Below, one piece after another: positions 26,601-35,007 of a stretch of DNA of 64,000 bases. This DNA is from Paenibacillus contaminans (GTDB taxonomy: Bacteria > Bacillota > Bacilli > Paenibacillales > NBRC-103111): assembly GCF_003285015.1 (NCBI RefSeq), contig NZ_QMFB01000031.1, positions 49,374 to 113,373 of the forward strand, read 5' to 3'. The notes under the pieces were generated by a model. It was not told where the DNA came from. It did not search any database and was given only the letters and a program-made list of their open reading frames with translations. Every line of letters starts with the position of its first letter. The first letter of the stretch is position 1. The translations under genes and the position numbers were made by a program.

Positions 26601-29336
26601 CGCGCGCTCCAGCGTCTGCTGCAGCTCACGCTGCTTTGCCCCGGCTTCCTCGCTGGCGGCTTCGAACTCCTCCCGCTTCGCTTCTGCTTCCGCGCGTGCC
26701 GCCTCGAGCTCCCGCTTGATCTGCTGCTCCCGCTCGGACGTCAGGTTCAGCTCCGACTGCAGCGCCTCCGCCTTGCCGGTCAGCTGCGAACGCTCCGCTT
26801 CCCACTCCGTCTGCGCCTCCGTTTGCAGCAGCTCCAGCATCGCCGCCGTCTCTTCCAGCTCCGTCTTCGCCGCGCGGAGCTTGACCAGCTCCGCTTGCTT
26901 CGCTTCCGCATCGCCACGCGCCGCTTGCAGCGCCTGCTCGAGACGCTCACGCTCCGCGCGGGCGCCCGCTTGCGCACGCTCCAGCGTCTGCTGCAGCTCA
27001 CGCTGCTTCGCTTCGGCTTCCTCGCTGGCGGCTTCGAACTCCTCGCGCTTCGCTTCCGCTTCTGCGTGCGCCGCTTCGAGCTCCCGCTTGATCTGCTGCT
27101 CACGCTCGGACGTCAGGTTCAGCTCCGACTGCAGCGTTTCCGCCTTGCCGTTAAGCCGCGAACGCTCCGCTTCCCACTCCGTCTGCGCCTCCGTTTGCAG
27201 CAGTTCCAGCATGGCAGCCGTCTCTTCCAGCTCCGCTTTCGCCTCGTGAAGCTTGGCAAGCTCCGCCTGCTTCGCTTCCGCATCGGTACGCGCCGCTTGC
27301 AGCGCCTGCTCGAGACGCTCACGCTCCGCACGGGCGCCCGCTTGCGCACGCTCAAGCGTATGCTGCAGCTCATGCTGCTTCGCTCCGGCCGCCTCTTGCG
27401 CAGCCTCAAATTCCTTCCGCTTCGTTTCAGCTTCCGCGCGCGCCGCCTCGAGCTCACGCTTAACCTGCTTCTCCCGCTCGGACGTCAGGTTAAGCTCAGA
27501 CTGCAGCGTTTCCGCCTTGCCGGTCAGCTGCGAACGCTCCGCTTCCCACTCCGTCTGCGCCTCCGTTTGCAGCAGCTCCAGCATCGCCGCCGTCTCTTCC
27601 AGCTCCGCCTTCGCCGCGTGGAGCTTGACCAGCTCCGCTTGCTTCGCTTCCGCATCGGTACGCGCCGCTTGCAGCGCCTGCTCAAGACGCTCACGCTCCG
27701 CGCGGGCGCCCGCTTGCGCACGCTCCAGCGACTGCTGCAGCTCATGCTGCTTCGCTCCGGCCTCCTCACGCGACGCCTCCAGCTCCTGCGCAGCCTGCTG
27801 CTCGCGCTCGAACGCCGCATTCAGTTCCGCCTGCAGCGTGTCGGAGTGGCTGTTAAGCCGCGAACGCTCTTCTTCCCACTCGCTAAGCGCCTCCTCATGC
27901 AGCAGCTCCATCGTTGCAGCCGACTCCTCCAGCTCCGCTTTCGCTTCGCGCAGCTTCGCCAGCTCGCGGCCCTGCTCGGCCGAGTCGGCCTGCGCAAGCT
28001 CCAGCGTCTCCCGCAGCTCACGCTGCTTCGCAGCCGCTTCCGTCTGCGCCGCTTGCAGCGTCCGCTCGAGCCGCTCCTGCTCCGCGTTCGCCTCGGCCTG
28101 CGCCAGCTCCAGCGTCTCCTGCAGCTCGCGCTGCTTCGCAGCCGCTTCCGTCTGCGCCGCTTGCAGCGTCCGCTCGAGCCGCTCCTGCTCCGCCTTCGCC
28201 TCGGCCTGCGCCAGCTCCAGCGTCTCCTGCAGCTCGCGTTGCTTCACGGCCGCTTCCGTCTGCGCCGCTTGCAGCGTCTGCTCGAGTCGCTCCTGCTCCG
28301 CTTTCGCCTCGGCTTGTGCGCGTTCCAGCGACTCTTGCAGCTCGCGCTGCTTCGCGCCCGCTTCCGTCTGCGCCGCTTGCAGCGTCTGCTCGAGTCGCTC
28401 CTGCTCCGCTTTCGCCTCGGCTTGTGCGCGTTCCAGCGACTCTTGCAGCTCGCGCTGCTTCGCGCCCGCTTCCGTCTGCGCCGCTTTCAGCGCTTGCTCG
28501 AGCCGCTCACGCTCCGCTCTCGCTCCAGCCTGCGCACGCTCCAGCGACTGCTGCAGCTCGCGCTGTTTAGCGGCCGCTTCCGTACGCGCCGCATTCAGCG
28601 CCTGCTCAAGTCGCTCGCGCTCCGCCTTCGCTCCCGCCTGCGTGCGCTCAAGCGTCTGCTGCAGCTCGCGCTGTTTAGCGGCCGCTTCCGCCTGCGCAGC
28701 TTTCAGCGCCTGCTCGAGTCGCTCTTGCTCGGCATTCGCAGCTTCCTGCGCGCTTTCCAGCGCCTGCTGCAGCTCACGCTGCTTGCCGGCCGCTTCCGAA
28801 CGGGCCGAATTCAGCGCGTTCTCAAGCCGCTCGCGCTCCGCCTTCGCCCCTGCCTGCGTACGCTCCAGCGTCTGCTGCAGCTCGCGATGCTTCGCAGAAG
28901 CTTCCGATTTAGCGGCTTCCAGCGCTTTTCCGCGCTCCTGCACTGCCGTTTGCGCCTTCTCCAGCTCGCTTCGCAGCGAATTCTCCTGCTCCACTCCCCG
29001 CTCGATCGCGTTTGCCAATTCTCCTTCCAGCGATCTGATCCGGCCTTGCGAATCACGCATTTCCTTCTGCAGCGAATCCATCTGCTGCTGCATCTCGTTC
29101 CGCGTTTTGCCGAGCTCCGTCTTCATCACTTGGAACTCGTCCGCCATATGTACTGCCGCAAGCACGGCGATTCTCATCGTATCGAGCTGAGGAACCGAGC
29201 TTGCAATTCGATGCATATGCTCATTGACTTGGGCGGCCACCGTCTTCATATAGCCGGGGCTCGATTCGCCTACAAGCCGATACTGGTTACCGTAAATATC
29301 AACCGTCACCTTGATTTTGCTCTCTTCGCTACTCAC
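23658..29336 (-). CDS. zapA: Giant ZapA-domain coiled-coil protein (1892 residues)
   Basis: GTG start at 29336 behind AAGGAGG (8 nt). Residues 1 to about 95 are a ZapA domain: KVTVDIYGNQYRLVG, a YMKTVAAQVNEHM helix, LDTMRIAVLAAVHMADEF, then the start of the coiled coil. ZapA is a small cell-division protein (about 85-140 residues) that binds and bundles FtsZ. Here it continues into about 1800 residues of nearly uninterrupted Glu/Ala/Gln/Arg-rich helix with no predicted membrane span. Nine units of exactly 36 residues begin at 149, 185, 221, 257, 293, 329, 365, 401 and 437. Units of 124 residues begin at 529, 653, 777, 901 and 1025. If fully helical the rod would be about 0.27 micrometre long (1.5 angstrom per residue). 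Gene position (after pheT, before cvpA) confirms orthology with zapA. Function as a long-range FtsZ crosslinker is inference. Confidence 0.9.
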   Translation of the reverse strand: MSSEESKIKVTVDIYGNQYRLVGESSPGYMKTVAAQVNEHMHRIASSVPQLDTMRIAVLAAVHMADEFQVMKTELGKTRNEMQQQMDSLQKEMRDSQGRIRSLEGELANAIERGVEQENSLRSELEKAQTAVQERGKALEAAKSEASAKHRELQQTLERTQAGAKAERERLENALNSARSEAAGKQRELQQALESAQEAANAEQERLEQALKAAQAEAAAKQRELQQTLERTQAGAKAERERLEQALNAARTEAAAKQRELQQSLERAQAGARAERERLEQALKAAQTEAGAKQRELQESLERAQAEAKAEQERLEQTLQAAQTEAGAKQRELQESLERAQAEAKAEQERLEQTLQAAQTEAAVKQRELQETLELAQAEAKAEQERLERTLQAAQTEAAAKQRELQETLELAQAEANAEQERLERTLQAAQTEAAAKQRELRETLELAQADSAEQGRELAKLREAKAELEESAATMELLHEEALSEWEEERSRLNSHSDTLQAELNAAFEREQQAAQELEASREEAGAKQHELQQSLERAQAGARAERERLEQALQAARTDAEAKQAELVKLHAAKAELEETAAMLELLQTEAQTEWEAERSQLTGKAETLQSELNLTSEREKQVKRELEAARAEAETKRKEFEAAQEAAGAKQHELQHTLERAQAGARAERERLEQALQAARTDAEAKQAELAKLHEAKAELEETAAMLELLQTEAQTEWEAERSRLNGKAETLQSELNLTSEREQQIKRELEAAHAEAEAKREEFEAASEEAEAKQRELQQTLERAQAGARAERERLEQALQAARGDAEAKQAELVKLRAAKTELEETAAMLELLQTEAQTEWEAERSQLTGKAEALQSELNLTSEREQQIKRELEAARAEAEAKREEFEAASEEAGAKQRELQQTLERAQAGARAERERLEQALQASRAETEAKQTELVKLQELKAELEETAAMLELLQTEAQAEWEAERSQLNGKAETLQAELNRTSERERQVQQELETVRAEAEDTRKELESAREEAGVKQRELQQSLEREQAGARAERERFEQALQASRAEAEAKQGELGELLRNAQANASVLEVELTQLREVKVQLEETAATLELMQSEAMDEWQAERERLSGRANKLLDELNAASDREKQAERQIETLRAEAAALRKEHEAAQAAAETKQRELRLELEQAEAYAISESERLGQALEASRAEAALRESELAKLREEKVQLEKNAEAERALLSGRADKLQSELNAASDRERQAAEQLDAAHTETGALRKEYEAAREAADAKQREQQRALEQAQASGAAQEQELARLRAEKAELEETAAMLEELQTEAQSEWDAERAKLNGQAGKLQSELHAASERELQAAERLKASEAEAAAARQELMSVRAQAEENYRLLSQELELTQSDALAKEREHVEQLKALQERAQTEIQRLTQSLHAVQADRLRQRETLEGAAAEAKAEQQRLKEALRAVKTDAQATLEETRKQLLAAEEENGRLRLTLETALQDAQAERERLRDAAAEAEAQLAAERERLAAELEKLRAEAALAQEQANERMETASAALDELKRSFEAERDELQNAQEEELTAARAERSKLRDALESLEERAQAEQDRLAQSLEEAQNDRQRLREALDSANEDALSECQRLKESLKTVKLEMKTVQELADQSVKAAQSELSKLQHAHETVQEQAETERLRLERMLEASRAAADKASEAKKELELEVQEWHEQTAEAQQEWRAERSKLNEQLLAVKTELEGAIARERDAEQKLSDVRRESGSLNEQRAKWQEEMEAVKAESHTEQKRLREALEAGQVEWTVEQERLSDLLQTLHAAQAESTKLREALTAAETERKELSGSLEAAATRLAEREHQDDSMEVKYKALKEEYEKLKVEYNEWIELIMEEPEAK
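25890..27752 (-). repeat. 372-bp tandem coding repeats (124 residues each) in zapA
   Basis: At least four strongly conserved units and one divergent unit. Each is the 36-residue KQxELQ unit followed by an 88-residue segment containing LEETAAMLELLQTEAQ and EWEAERSQL. The DNA period is 372 bp, for example between the LEETAAM codons near 26465, 26837, 27209 and 27581. Confidence 0.9.
27985..28892 (-). repeat. 108-bp tandem coding repeats (36 residues each) in zapA
   Basis: About eight and a half units. Consensus start KQRELQ(E/Q)(S/T)LE, then AQAxAxAE(R/Q)ERLEQ(A/T)L. There is no length drift at all between units. Confidence 0.92.
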
Positions 29337-30570
29337 TTAAAAGGCCTCCTTACTTCTCCTGCTTCCGCTATTTTTTTGCATCATACGGCGTAACACGTCC
29401 GTTTGGTTATAGTTGTCATTTCATTGATCGTTCCAAGGATAAGCGGCTGCGCCGTCCTAAACGCTTTCGAAGAAAGCGACTTCGTAAGCATAAGCTTGGA
29501 CAGCCGCGTTTACCGAGTTTTAGAGCCGCTTCCACGATTTGCTTTCTGATAAACCAAGTTTAACCGCCTGCCGGCGTCTACCATAGGGTCCGGACCCGCT
29601 TCCACGATATCTTTTTTGCCCCCAAAACAAGCCCAGTATTTTCCATCTATCAAAAGAACCGCAAAGCGGCATGGAAGTTTGATAGATAAAAATCCATTAT
29701 TATGTAGTATGAAATTTCCAGCTGCGAATCGTGCCGTATACCGCGCAACCGATTCATCCGTTACTATTCGCTAACGAAAGCCCGATTTCCTTCTGCCACT
29801 AGTGTAAAAAGACTCATTTACGCAATTCCGACAATAATCCCCAAAGTTCCTCTATTACGGTGATGGGCAAACGTCTTTTTTCGCTCCGTTACCCGATTTT
29901 CCGCAGTAAAATTACACTCTGGAACTTCCATCATACCCTTAACTTCATCAACAGTGAACCCAAACTCATTAATTATCCGAAAAGTTAGCGAAATGGCCGT
30001 TGCCGATGTAAGTTTTGGAAATTTCATCCTGACAAACGACCGCTTGTCGGATTACCTATTTAAAACGTTTTTAGCGGCACTATGGTTACAATTATATTCG
30101 CTCACAAACTTGCAGCATAAACAAACAAGGATAAGCGGGCTTCGCCGTCTTCTCGGCGGCTCCTCCAACCGGTGTTACTACCCGCTTGCCCATCCTCGCT
30201 CGTCGCTTGCATGCGCTGCAGTCCGATTTCGCCCACTTGGAATCGAGTACGGCTTCCTTTCCCCTCTTGTAGTCCGAAAACGCCTGCTTGCAGCGGGTAT
30301 TTTGCTCGGCACACCGGCAAATCCGTTTTCTAAGCCGGCAAAATCGGACTCCAGCGTTAGGCGAACCCCGATTCCTTGCTCCAAGCGGGCGTTTTCGGAC
30401 TCCAGCATATCGAGGAGCCTTACTGGCAGCGTAAGGACGCCATGCCCCCTCGGTCATAGGCTGCGATGAAAATTCGGCCCGGTAATCGTGCATTTTTGTA
30501 AAAAACAGCTTTGCCATTCTTAAAGGACTGGCGTATTACCGGAAATTTTGAACAAGCAAGGGATACCGAT
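29337..30570. other. Unusually long intergenic region between pheT and zapA
   Basis: About 1.2 kb without a gene I can support. Short open frames here have no ribosome site and no domain. It holds an inverted repeat (ATCTATCAAA / TTTGATAGAT with an inner CCGC/GCGG stem, 29645-29687) and the nested repeats at 30221-30400. The zapA promoter should be near 29360-29410, where a TATGAT-like box is seen. The rnhC gene that borders zapA in B. subtilis is not here. Confidence 0.5.
30221..30400. repeat. Nested inverted repeats
   Basis: GTCCGATTTCGCC (30221) pairs with GGCAAAATCGGAC (30337-30349), and GTCCGAAAACGCCTGCTTG (30272-30290) with CAAGCGGGCGTTTTCGGAC (30382-30400), each with one to two mismatches. 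The order is A, B, A', B', so the two stems interlock and cannot form together as simple hairpins. Confidence 0.6.
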
Positions 30571-30622
30571 CTAAAAAAACCTTACGACCAAGGAAGCACG
30601 CTTCCTTGGTCGTAAGGTTCTT
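30571..30622. terminator. Strong terminator of the pheST operon (19-bp perfect stem)
   Basis: AACCTTACGACCAAGGAAG (30578-30596) pairs perfectly with 30601-30619 around CACG. AAAAAAA on the left gives a U-tract for the minus strand. It lies about 400 nt beyond the pheT stop, so the pheT-tail repeats are inside the transcript. Confidence 0.92.
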
Positions 30623-30660
30623 ATTTTAGTACCGCAATCTATCATCGTTCACACGTGAGT

Positions 30661-31027
30661 CCGCAGCTCCGCAACGAATTGGCTCCAGATCAGCTATCAG
30701 CTAGGCTACGCGCTAACGCCGCCTCTCGCTATTTCCGCAGCTCCGCAACAAACTTCCGCTCCAGATCAGCTAACAGCACGGCTACGCGCTAACGACGCCC
30801 TCGCTACTTCCGCAGCTCCGCACCGAACTTCCGCTCCAGCTCAGCTAACAGCACGGCTACGCGCTAACGACGCCCTCGCTACTTCCGCAGCTCCGCACCG
30901 AACTTCCGCTCCAGCTCAGCTATCAGCACGGCTATACGCTGTCGTCGCCCTTCGCTACTTCCGCAGCTCCGCAACAAACTGGCTCCAGCTCAGCTAACAG
31001 CACGCCTACGCGCTAACGCCGCCCTCG
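30661..31027 (-). repeat. Five tandem degenerate copies of the pheT 3' end
   Basis: Units of 73-76 bp begin (plus-strand CCGCAGCTCCGCA core) at 30661, 30735, 30810, 30885 and 30961; the native pheT end has the same core at 31034. On the minus strand three copies still encode a PheT-like tail with its stop: LLAELERKFGAELRK*, LIAELERKFGAELRK* and LLADLERKFVAELRK*. The native tail is VAALEQQFGAELRK*. The other two copies carry small deletions that break the frame. Confidence 0.88.
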
Positions 31028-33460
31028 CTACTTCCGCAGCTCCGCACCGAATTGCTGCTCGAGCGCAGCTACGGCGCGGCCGTGCGCATCCGCCACTTCC
31101 TCGTCGTTCAGCGTACGGTCCGGATGGCGATATACGAGCGCAAGCGCTACGCTTTTCTTGTCAGTGCCGAGACGCTCGCCGGTGTAAATGTCGAACACGT
31201 GAACCGACTCCAGCAGCTCGCCCGCCGCTTCGCGCACCGCGGCTTCAAGCGCCCCGACGGCGGCTCCGCGGTCGACGACGACAGCGATGTCACGCGTGCT
31301 TGCCGGGAAGCGCGGAAGCGCCTTGTAGGCGATGTCAAAGCCGACAAGACCGCTAAGCGTATCCAACTCCAGCTCGCAAATATACGTGTCGTCCAAATCC
31401 TTCGCCTGCTGCAGCTCCGGATGAAGCTGTCCGAGCGTTCCGATCTCGGTTCCGCCGATCGACAGGACGGCGGTTCTGCCCGGATGGAATCCGTCCACGT
31501 TCGCGGAAGCCGCGAATGTTACGTCTACGCCGAGGTAAGCGAACAATTTCTCCAGCACGCCCTTCGCGTCGAAGAAGTCCACCTTCTCCGCTTTACCGGT
31601 CCAGTGCGTGCCCCGGCGGTTGCCCGTCCAGAGCGCCGAAAGCAGCAGCCGCTCCTCCGGCAGCTCCGAGAGCTTCTCCTCGCGGGAGACGAACACTTTC
31701 CCCATTTCAAAAACGGCGATATCGTCGTTGTTCCGGTTCCGGTTGTAAACGGCGGTATCGAGAAGATGAGGGATGAGGCTCGTACGCAGCACGCTCCGCT
31801 CTTCGCTCATCGGCAGCGCCAATGCTACAGGCTTCGCATCCGGATATCGTCCGGGAAATTGCCCGATTTGCTGAGGATGCGTAAAGCTGTAGGCAACCAC
31901 CTCGTGCAGCCCGCTTCCCGTCAGCAACCCGCGCACCGTCCGGCGAATACGCTGCTCCTTCGTCAGTGAACCCGGCGTCGTTACGCCGTTCATCAAGCTC
32001 GTCGGAATGTTGTCGTAGCCGTGCAGCCGCGCCACTTCTTCAATCAAATCGACGTCGCGGGTAATATCGCCTCTGCGGCTCGGCACATGAACGACAAGCG
32101 TCTCCTCGCCTTCCGCGTCATAAGAGAAATGCAGCCTGTCGAAAATAGCCTTCACTTCAGACAGCGACAACGACGTTCCGAGGTAGCCGTTCACCTTCGT
32201 CAGCGCCAGTTTCACTTGTACGGGCTTATGATCTTGCGCAACCGCTTCGACGATATCCGCCGCCGCTTTGGCGCCGCCATATTCGCAAATGAGCGAAGCC
32301 GCACGGTTCAAGGCTGCAATGACGCCTTCCGGATTCACTTCCTTCTCGAAACGGGCGCTCGATTCCGAACGCAGTCCGAGCTGGCGGGACGTTTTACGAA
32401 CCGTGCTTCCCGCGAACCTCGCCGATTCGAGCAAAATACGCGTCGTGCCCGGAGTCACCTCCGAGTTCGCTCCGCCCATCACGCCTGCGATCGCAACCGG
32501 CTTCACGCCGTCCGCGATGACAAGCATATGCGGCTCAAGCGTGCGCTCGACATCGTCAAGCGAAACGATCGTTTCGCCTTCGCGCGCCAAGCGGACGTCG
32601 ATCCGGCCGCCTTCAAGCCGGTCCGCGTCGAAAGCATGCAGCGGCTGGCCGTATTCAAGCATGACATAGTTCGTAATGTCGACGATGTTGTTGATCGGGC
32701 GAATACCTGCCGCCATCAAGCGGTTCTGCATCCAGAGCGGCGCAGGGCCGATCGTTACGCCCTCGAGCAGCCGTGCGCTGTAATGCGAGCAGCCCTCCGC
32801 CGCGCTGATCGTTACGCTTACGGCATCCGCCGCTTTCGCTCCGCTCGCCTGAATGCCCGCTTCCGGCGACGGAAGCTTCACTTCGCGGCCGAGTATCGCC
32901 GCAATCTCGTAGGCTGCGCCCAGCATGCTGAGGCAGTCGGAACGGTTCGGCGTCAAATCCAGCTCAAGGACATGGTCGTCGATCGCAAGCACATCGAGTA
33001 TGCTCGCGCCGATTTGCGTATTTTCCGGCAGCACGAGAATGCCTTCTTGAATCTCCTTCGGCAGCAGCTTGTCGTTAAGGCCGAGCTCCTTGGCCGAGCA
33101 GATCATTCCTTGCGATTCGACGCCGCGCAGCTTCGCGCGTTTGATTTGCAGACCGTCGGGCAGCTTCGCGCCGACCAGCGCGACAGGCACCTTTTGGCCG
33201 GCGTCCACATTTTTCGCTCCGCAAACGATTTGCAGATCCTCGCCTTGCCCTGCATCGACGATGCAAACATTCAATTTATCCGCGTCGGGATGCTTCTCCT
33301 TCGATTTGACGAAGCCGACGACGACGTTGTTGACGCCTTTGTTGAGGTTTTCCACGATGTCGACCTCGACGCCGCTGCGCGTCAGCTTTTCGGCCAGCTC
33401 CGCAGCCGTGAAGCCCGAAACGTCGACGTAATCCGATAACCATTTATAGGAAACTTTCAT
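31028..33460 (-). CDS. pheT: Phenylalanyl-tRNA synthetase beta subunit
   Basis: 810 residues, the normal bacterial length. Start MKVSYKWLSDYVDVSG; tRNA-binding domain at about 40-150 (EKHPDADKLNVCIVDAG); B3/B4 editing domain at about 210-400 (HYSARLLEGV, NNIVDITNYVMLEYGQPLHAFD); B5 at about 410-480; synthetase-like core with ARLHGYDNIP; and a C-terminal anticodon-binding FDX domain (FPASTRDIAVVVD, EEVADAHGRAVAALEQQFG). With PheS it forms the alpha2beta2 enzyme charging tRNA-Phe and editing Tyr-tRNA-Phe. It follows pheS by 78 nt under T-box control. The 3' end is followed by the tandem tail copies. Confidence 0.97.
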   Translation of the reverse strand: MKVSYKWLSDYVDVSGFTAAELAEKLTRSGVEVDIVENLNKGVNNVVVGFVKSKEKHPDADKLNVCIVDAGQGEDLQIVCGAKNVDAGQKVPVALVGAKLPDGLQIKRAKLRGVESQGMICSAKELGLNDKLLPKEIQEGILVLPENTQIGASILDVLAIDDHVLELDLTPNRSDCLSMLGAAYEIAAILGREVKLPSPEAGIQASGAKAADAVSVTISAAEGCSHYSARLLEGVTIGPAPLWMQNRLMAAGIRPINNIVDITNYVMLEYGQPLHAFDADRLEGGRIDVRLAREGETIVSLDDVERTLEPHMLVIADGVKPVAIAGVMGGANSEVTPGTTRILLESARFAGSTVRKTSRQLGLRSESSARFEKEVNPEGVIAALNRAASLICEYGGAKAAADIVEAVAQDHKPVQVKLALTKVNGYLGTSLSLSEVKAIFDRLHFSYDAEGEETLVVHVPSRRGDITRDVDLIEEVARLHGYDNIPTSLMNGVTTPGSLTKEQRIRRTVRGLLTGSGLHEVVAYSFTHPQQIGQFPGRYPDAKPVALALPMSEERSVLRTSLIPHLLDTAVYNRNRNNDDIAVFEMGKVFVSREEKLSELPEERLLLSALWTGNRRGTHWTGKAEKVDFFDAKGVLEKLFAYLGVDVTFAASANVDGFHPGRTAVLSIGGTEIGTLGQLHPELQQAKDLDDTYICELELDTLSGLVGFDIAYKALPRFPASTRDIAVVVDRGAAVGALEAAVREAAGELLESVHVFDIYTGERLGTDKKSVALALVYRHPDRTLNDEEVADAHGRAVAALEQQFGAELRK

Positions 33461-33538
33461 TGTTTGGCTACTCCCTTTCCTTCCAGAAATAATCGGCCTC
33501 CGGTATCATCCGGATAGCGCGGTTGTATCGGCTCAAGC

Positions 33539-34573
33539 CTAAATTTGCACGAACTGTTTAAGGAAACGCAGGTCGTTCGTATAGAAATGACGGATGTCGT
33601 CGACGCCGTATTTCAGCATCGCGATCCGCTCTACGCCCATTCCGAAGGCGAAGCCGCTGAATTCCTGCGGGTCGTAGCCGGCCATCTCGAGCACGCGCGG
33701 ATGCACCATGCCGGAGCCGAGAATTTCGAGCCAGCCCGTCTGCTTGCAAGTACGGCAGCCCGCTCCCTTGCACATGCAGCACGTTACGTCGACCTCGGCG
33801 CTCGGCTCCGTGAACGGGAAGAAGCTCGGACGCAAACGAATTTGCGTATCCTTGCCGAACATCTCCTGCACGAACTGCAGCAGCGTTCCCTTCAAGTCGC
33901 TCATTTTAATGTTCCGGTCGATGACCAGTCCTTCAATTTGGGTAAACACATGGGAGTGAGTCGCGTCGTCGTCGTCGCGGCGGTACACTCTGCCCGGACA
34001 AATGATTTTAACGGGCGCGGCGCCCTTCATTTTCTCCATCGTGCGCACTTGGACCGGCGAAGTATGCGTACGCATCAAAATATCCTCGGTCACATAAAAC
34101 GAATCCTGCATATCGCGCGCCGGATGGTTTTTCGGCAAATTGAGCGCTTCGAAGTTGTAGTAATCCTGCTCCACCTCGGGACCTTCCGCTACCGTATAGC
34201 CCATTCCGATAAAAATGTCCTCGATATCCTGGATCACCTTGCTGAGCGGATGCGTGGCGCCATGTGCGGCCGGACGGCCCGGCAGCGTAACGTCGATCGT
34301 CTCGGCGGCAAGCCGGTTAGCGGTTTCCTGCCGCTGGTACTCCGCCTGCTTCGCTTCGATCACTTCCTCAATCGCGGCGCGGACGTCGTTCGCCACCTGC
34401 CCGATTACCGGGCGCTCCTCTGCGCTGAGCGCTCCCATACCGCGCAAAATTTCGGTGAGCGGACCTTTTTTGCCCAAATATTTGACGCGCAGATCGTTCA
34501 GATGCTGACTGCTTGCCACCTGCTCGAGCTCCTGCAGCGCTTCCTGCTTGAGCGCCTCCAAACGTTGTTTCAT
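33539..34573 (-). CDS. pheS: Phenylalanyl-tRNA synthetase alpha subunit
   Basis: 344 residues, the usual length. ATG at 34573 behind AAAGGAGG. An N-terminal coiled coil (residues 1-85) contacts tRNA. The class II catalytic core has motif 2 in CPGRVYRRDDDDATHSHVF near residue 200 and motif 3 in FGMGVERIAMLKYG near 315. CCMCKGAGCRTCKQTGW near 270 is a four-cysteine cluster seen in many Firmicute PheS proteins. It is first in the pheST operon, behind a T-box leader. Confidence 0.97.
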   Translation of the reverse strand: MKQRLEALKQEALQELEQVASSQHLNDLRVKYLGKKGPLTEILRGMGALSAEERPVIGQVANDVRAAIEEVIEAKQAEYQRQETANRLAAETIDVTLPGRPAAHGATHPLSKVIQDIEDIFIGMGYTVAEGPEVEQDYYNFEALNLPKNHPARDMQDSFYVTEDILMRTHTSPVQVRTMEKMKGAAPVKIICPGRVYRRDDDDATHSHVFTQIEGLVIDRNIKMSDLKGTLLQFVQEMFGKDTQIRLRPSFFPFTEPSAEVDVTCCMCKGAGCRTCKQTGWLEILGSGMVHPRVLEMAGYDPQEFSGFAFGMGVERIAMLKYGVDDIRHFYTNDLRFLKQFVQI

Positions 34574-34654
34574 TTTCGGTTAGCCTCCTTTTTGATGATC
34601 CGATGTGCGGTAGGCGAAATCCCCCTATCTCGGAAAAATCCGTTGAACCGCAAC

Positions 34655-35001
34655 AAAAAAGGCGACCTCCTCCCTGTTAAGGGACGAAATCGCCGTGTTA
34701 CCACCCTTGTTAAGCCATGCTCGACGTTATTCGGACCATTTCGCATGACACGAAAAATACCCCGATAAACATCATCAGCGCTCCCGTTCAGAACGATGCG
34801 CCAGCATGTCTTCGCTTCATTGCGATAACGGCCTGCGGCCGGTACCCTCTACTTGCCGGCATTCGCACGGTTTCAAGGGACTGCTCGGGAGCGAACTTCG
34901 GCAGCCTGATTCCTTAAAGACGCTCTCAATCTCCGGCGCCTTCTCCCTGTAAAGAAGCACTGCGTACTTTTCTCCGTCGTTGCATTTCGGTATGGATATT
35001 A
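34655..35001 (-). promoter_or_regulatory. T-box riboswitch leader of pheST
   Basis: The minus strand carries AGGGTGGTAACACGG, the conserved T-box, at 34693-34708, directly before an intrinsic terminator (stem GGCGA...TCGCC, 34661-34694) with a run of T. About 300 nt of structured leader with an AGTA-type element precede it. A UUC triplet near 34880 is a plausible phenylalanine specifier. Uncharged tRNA-Phe would favour antitermination. Confidence 0.88.
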
Positions 35002-35007
35002 ACAGTT

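Noticed and set aside
26151..29393. A plus-strand open frame of about 1080 residues rich in Leu and Arg
   Set aside because: It is antisense to the repeat region of the giant zapA; the repeats keep it open. There is no ribosome site or domain, and the minus-strand frame has a ZapA domain and the right synteny.
29954..30469. Plus-strand frame of 171 residues in the pheT-zapA gap
   Set aside because: No ribosome site and no recognisable domain; it runs through the inverted repeats. A minus-strand frame overlaps it with equal lack of support.
30661..31027. CRISPR-like array (regular 75-bp repeats)
   Set aside because: The units are contiguous copies of the pheT end with no unique spacers and no cas genes nearby.
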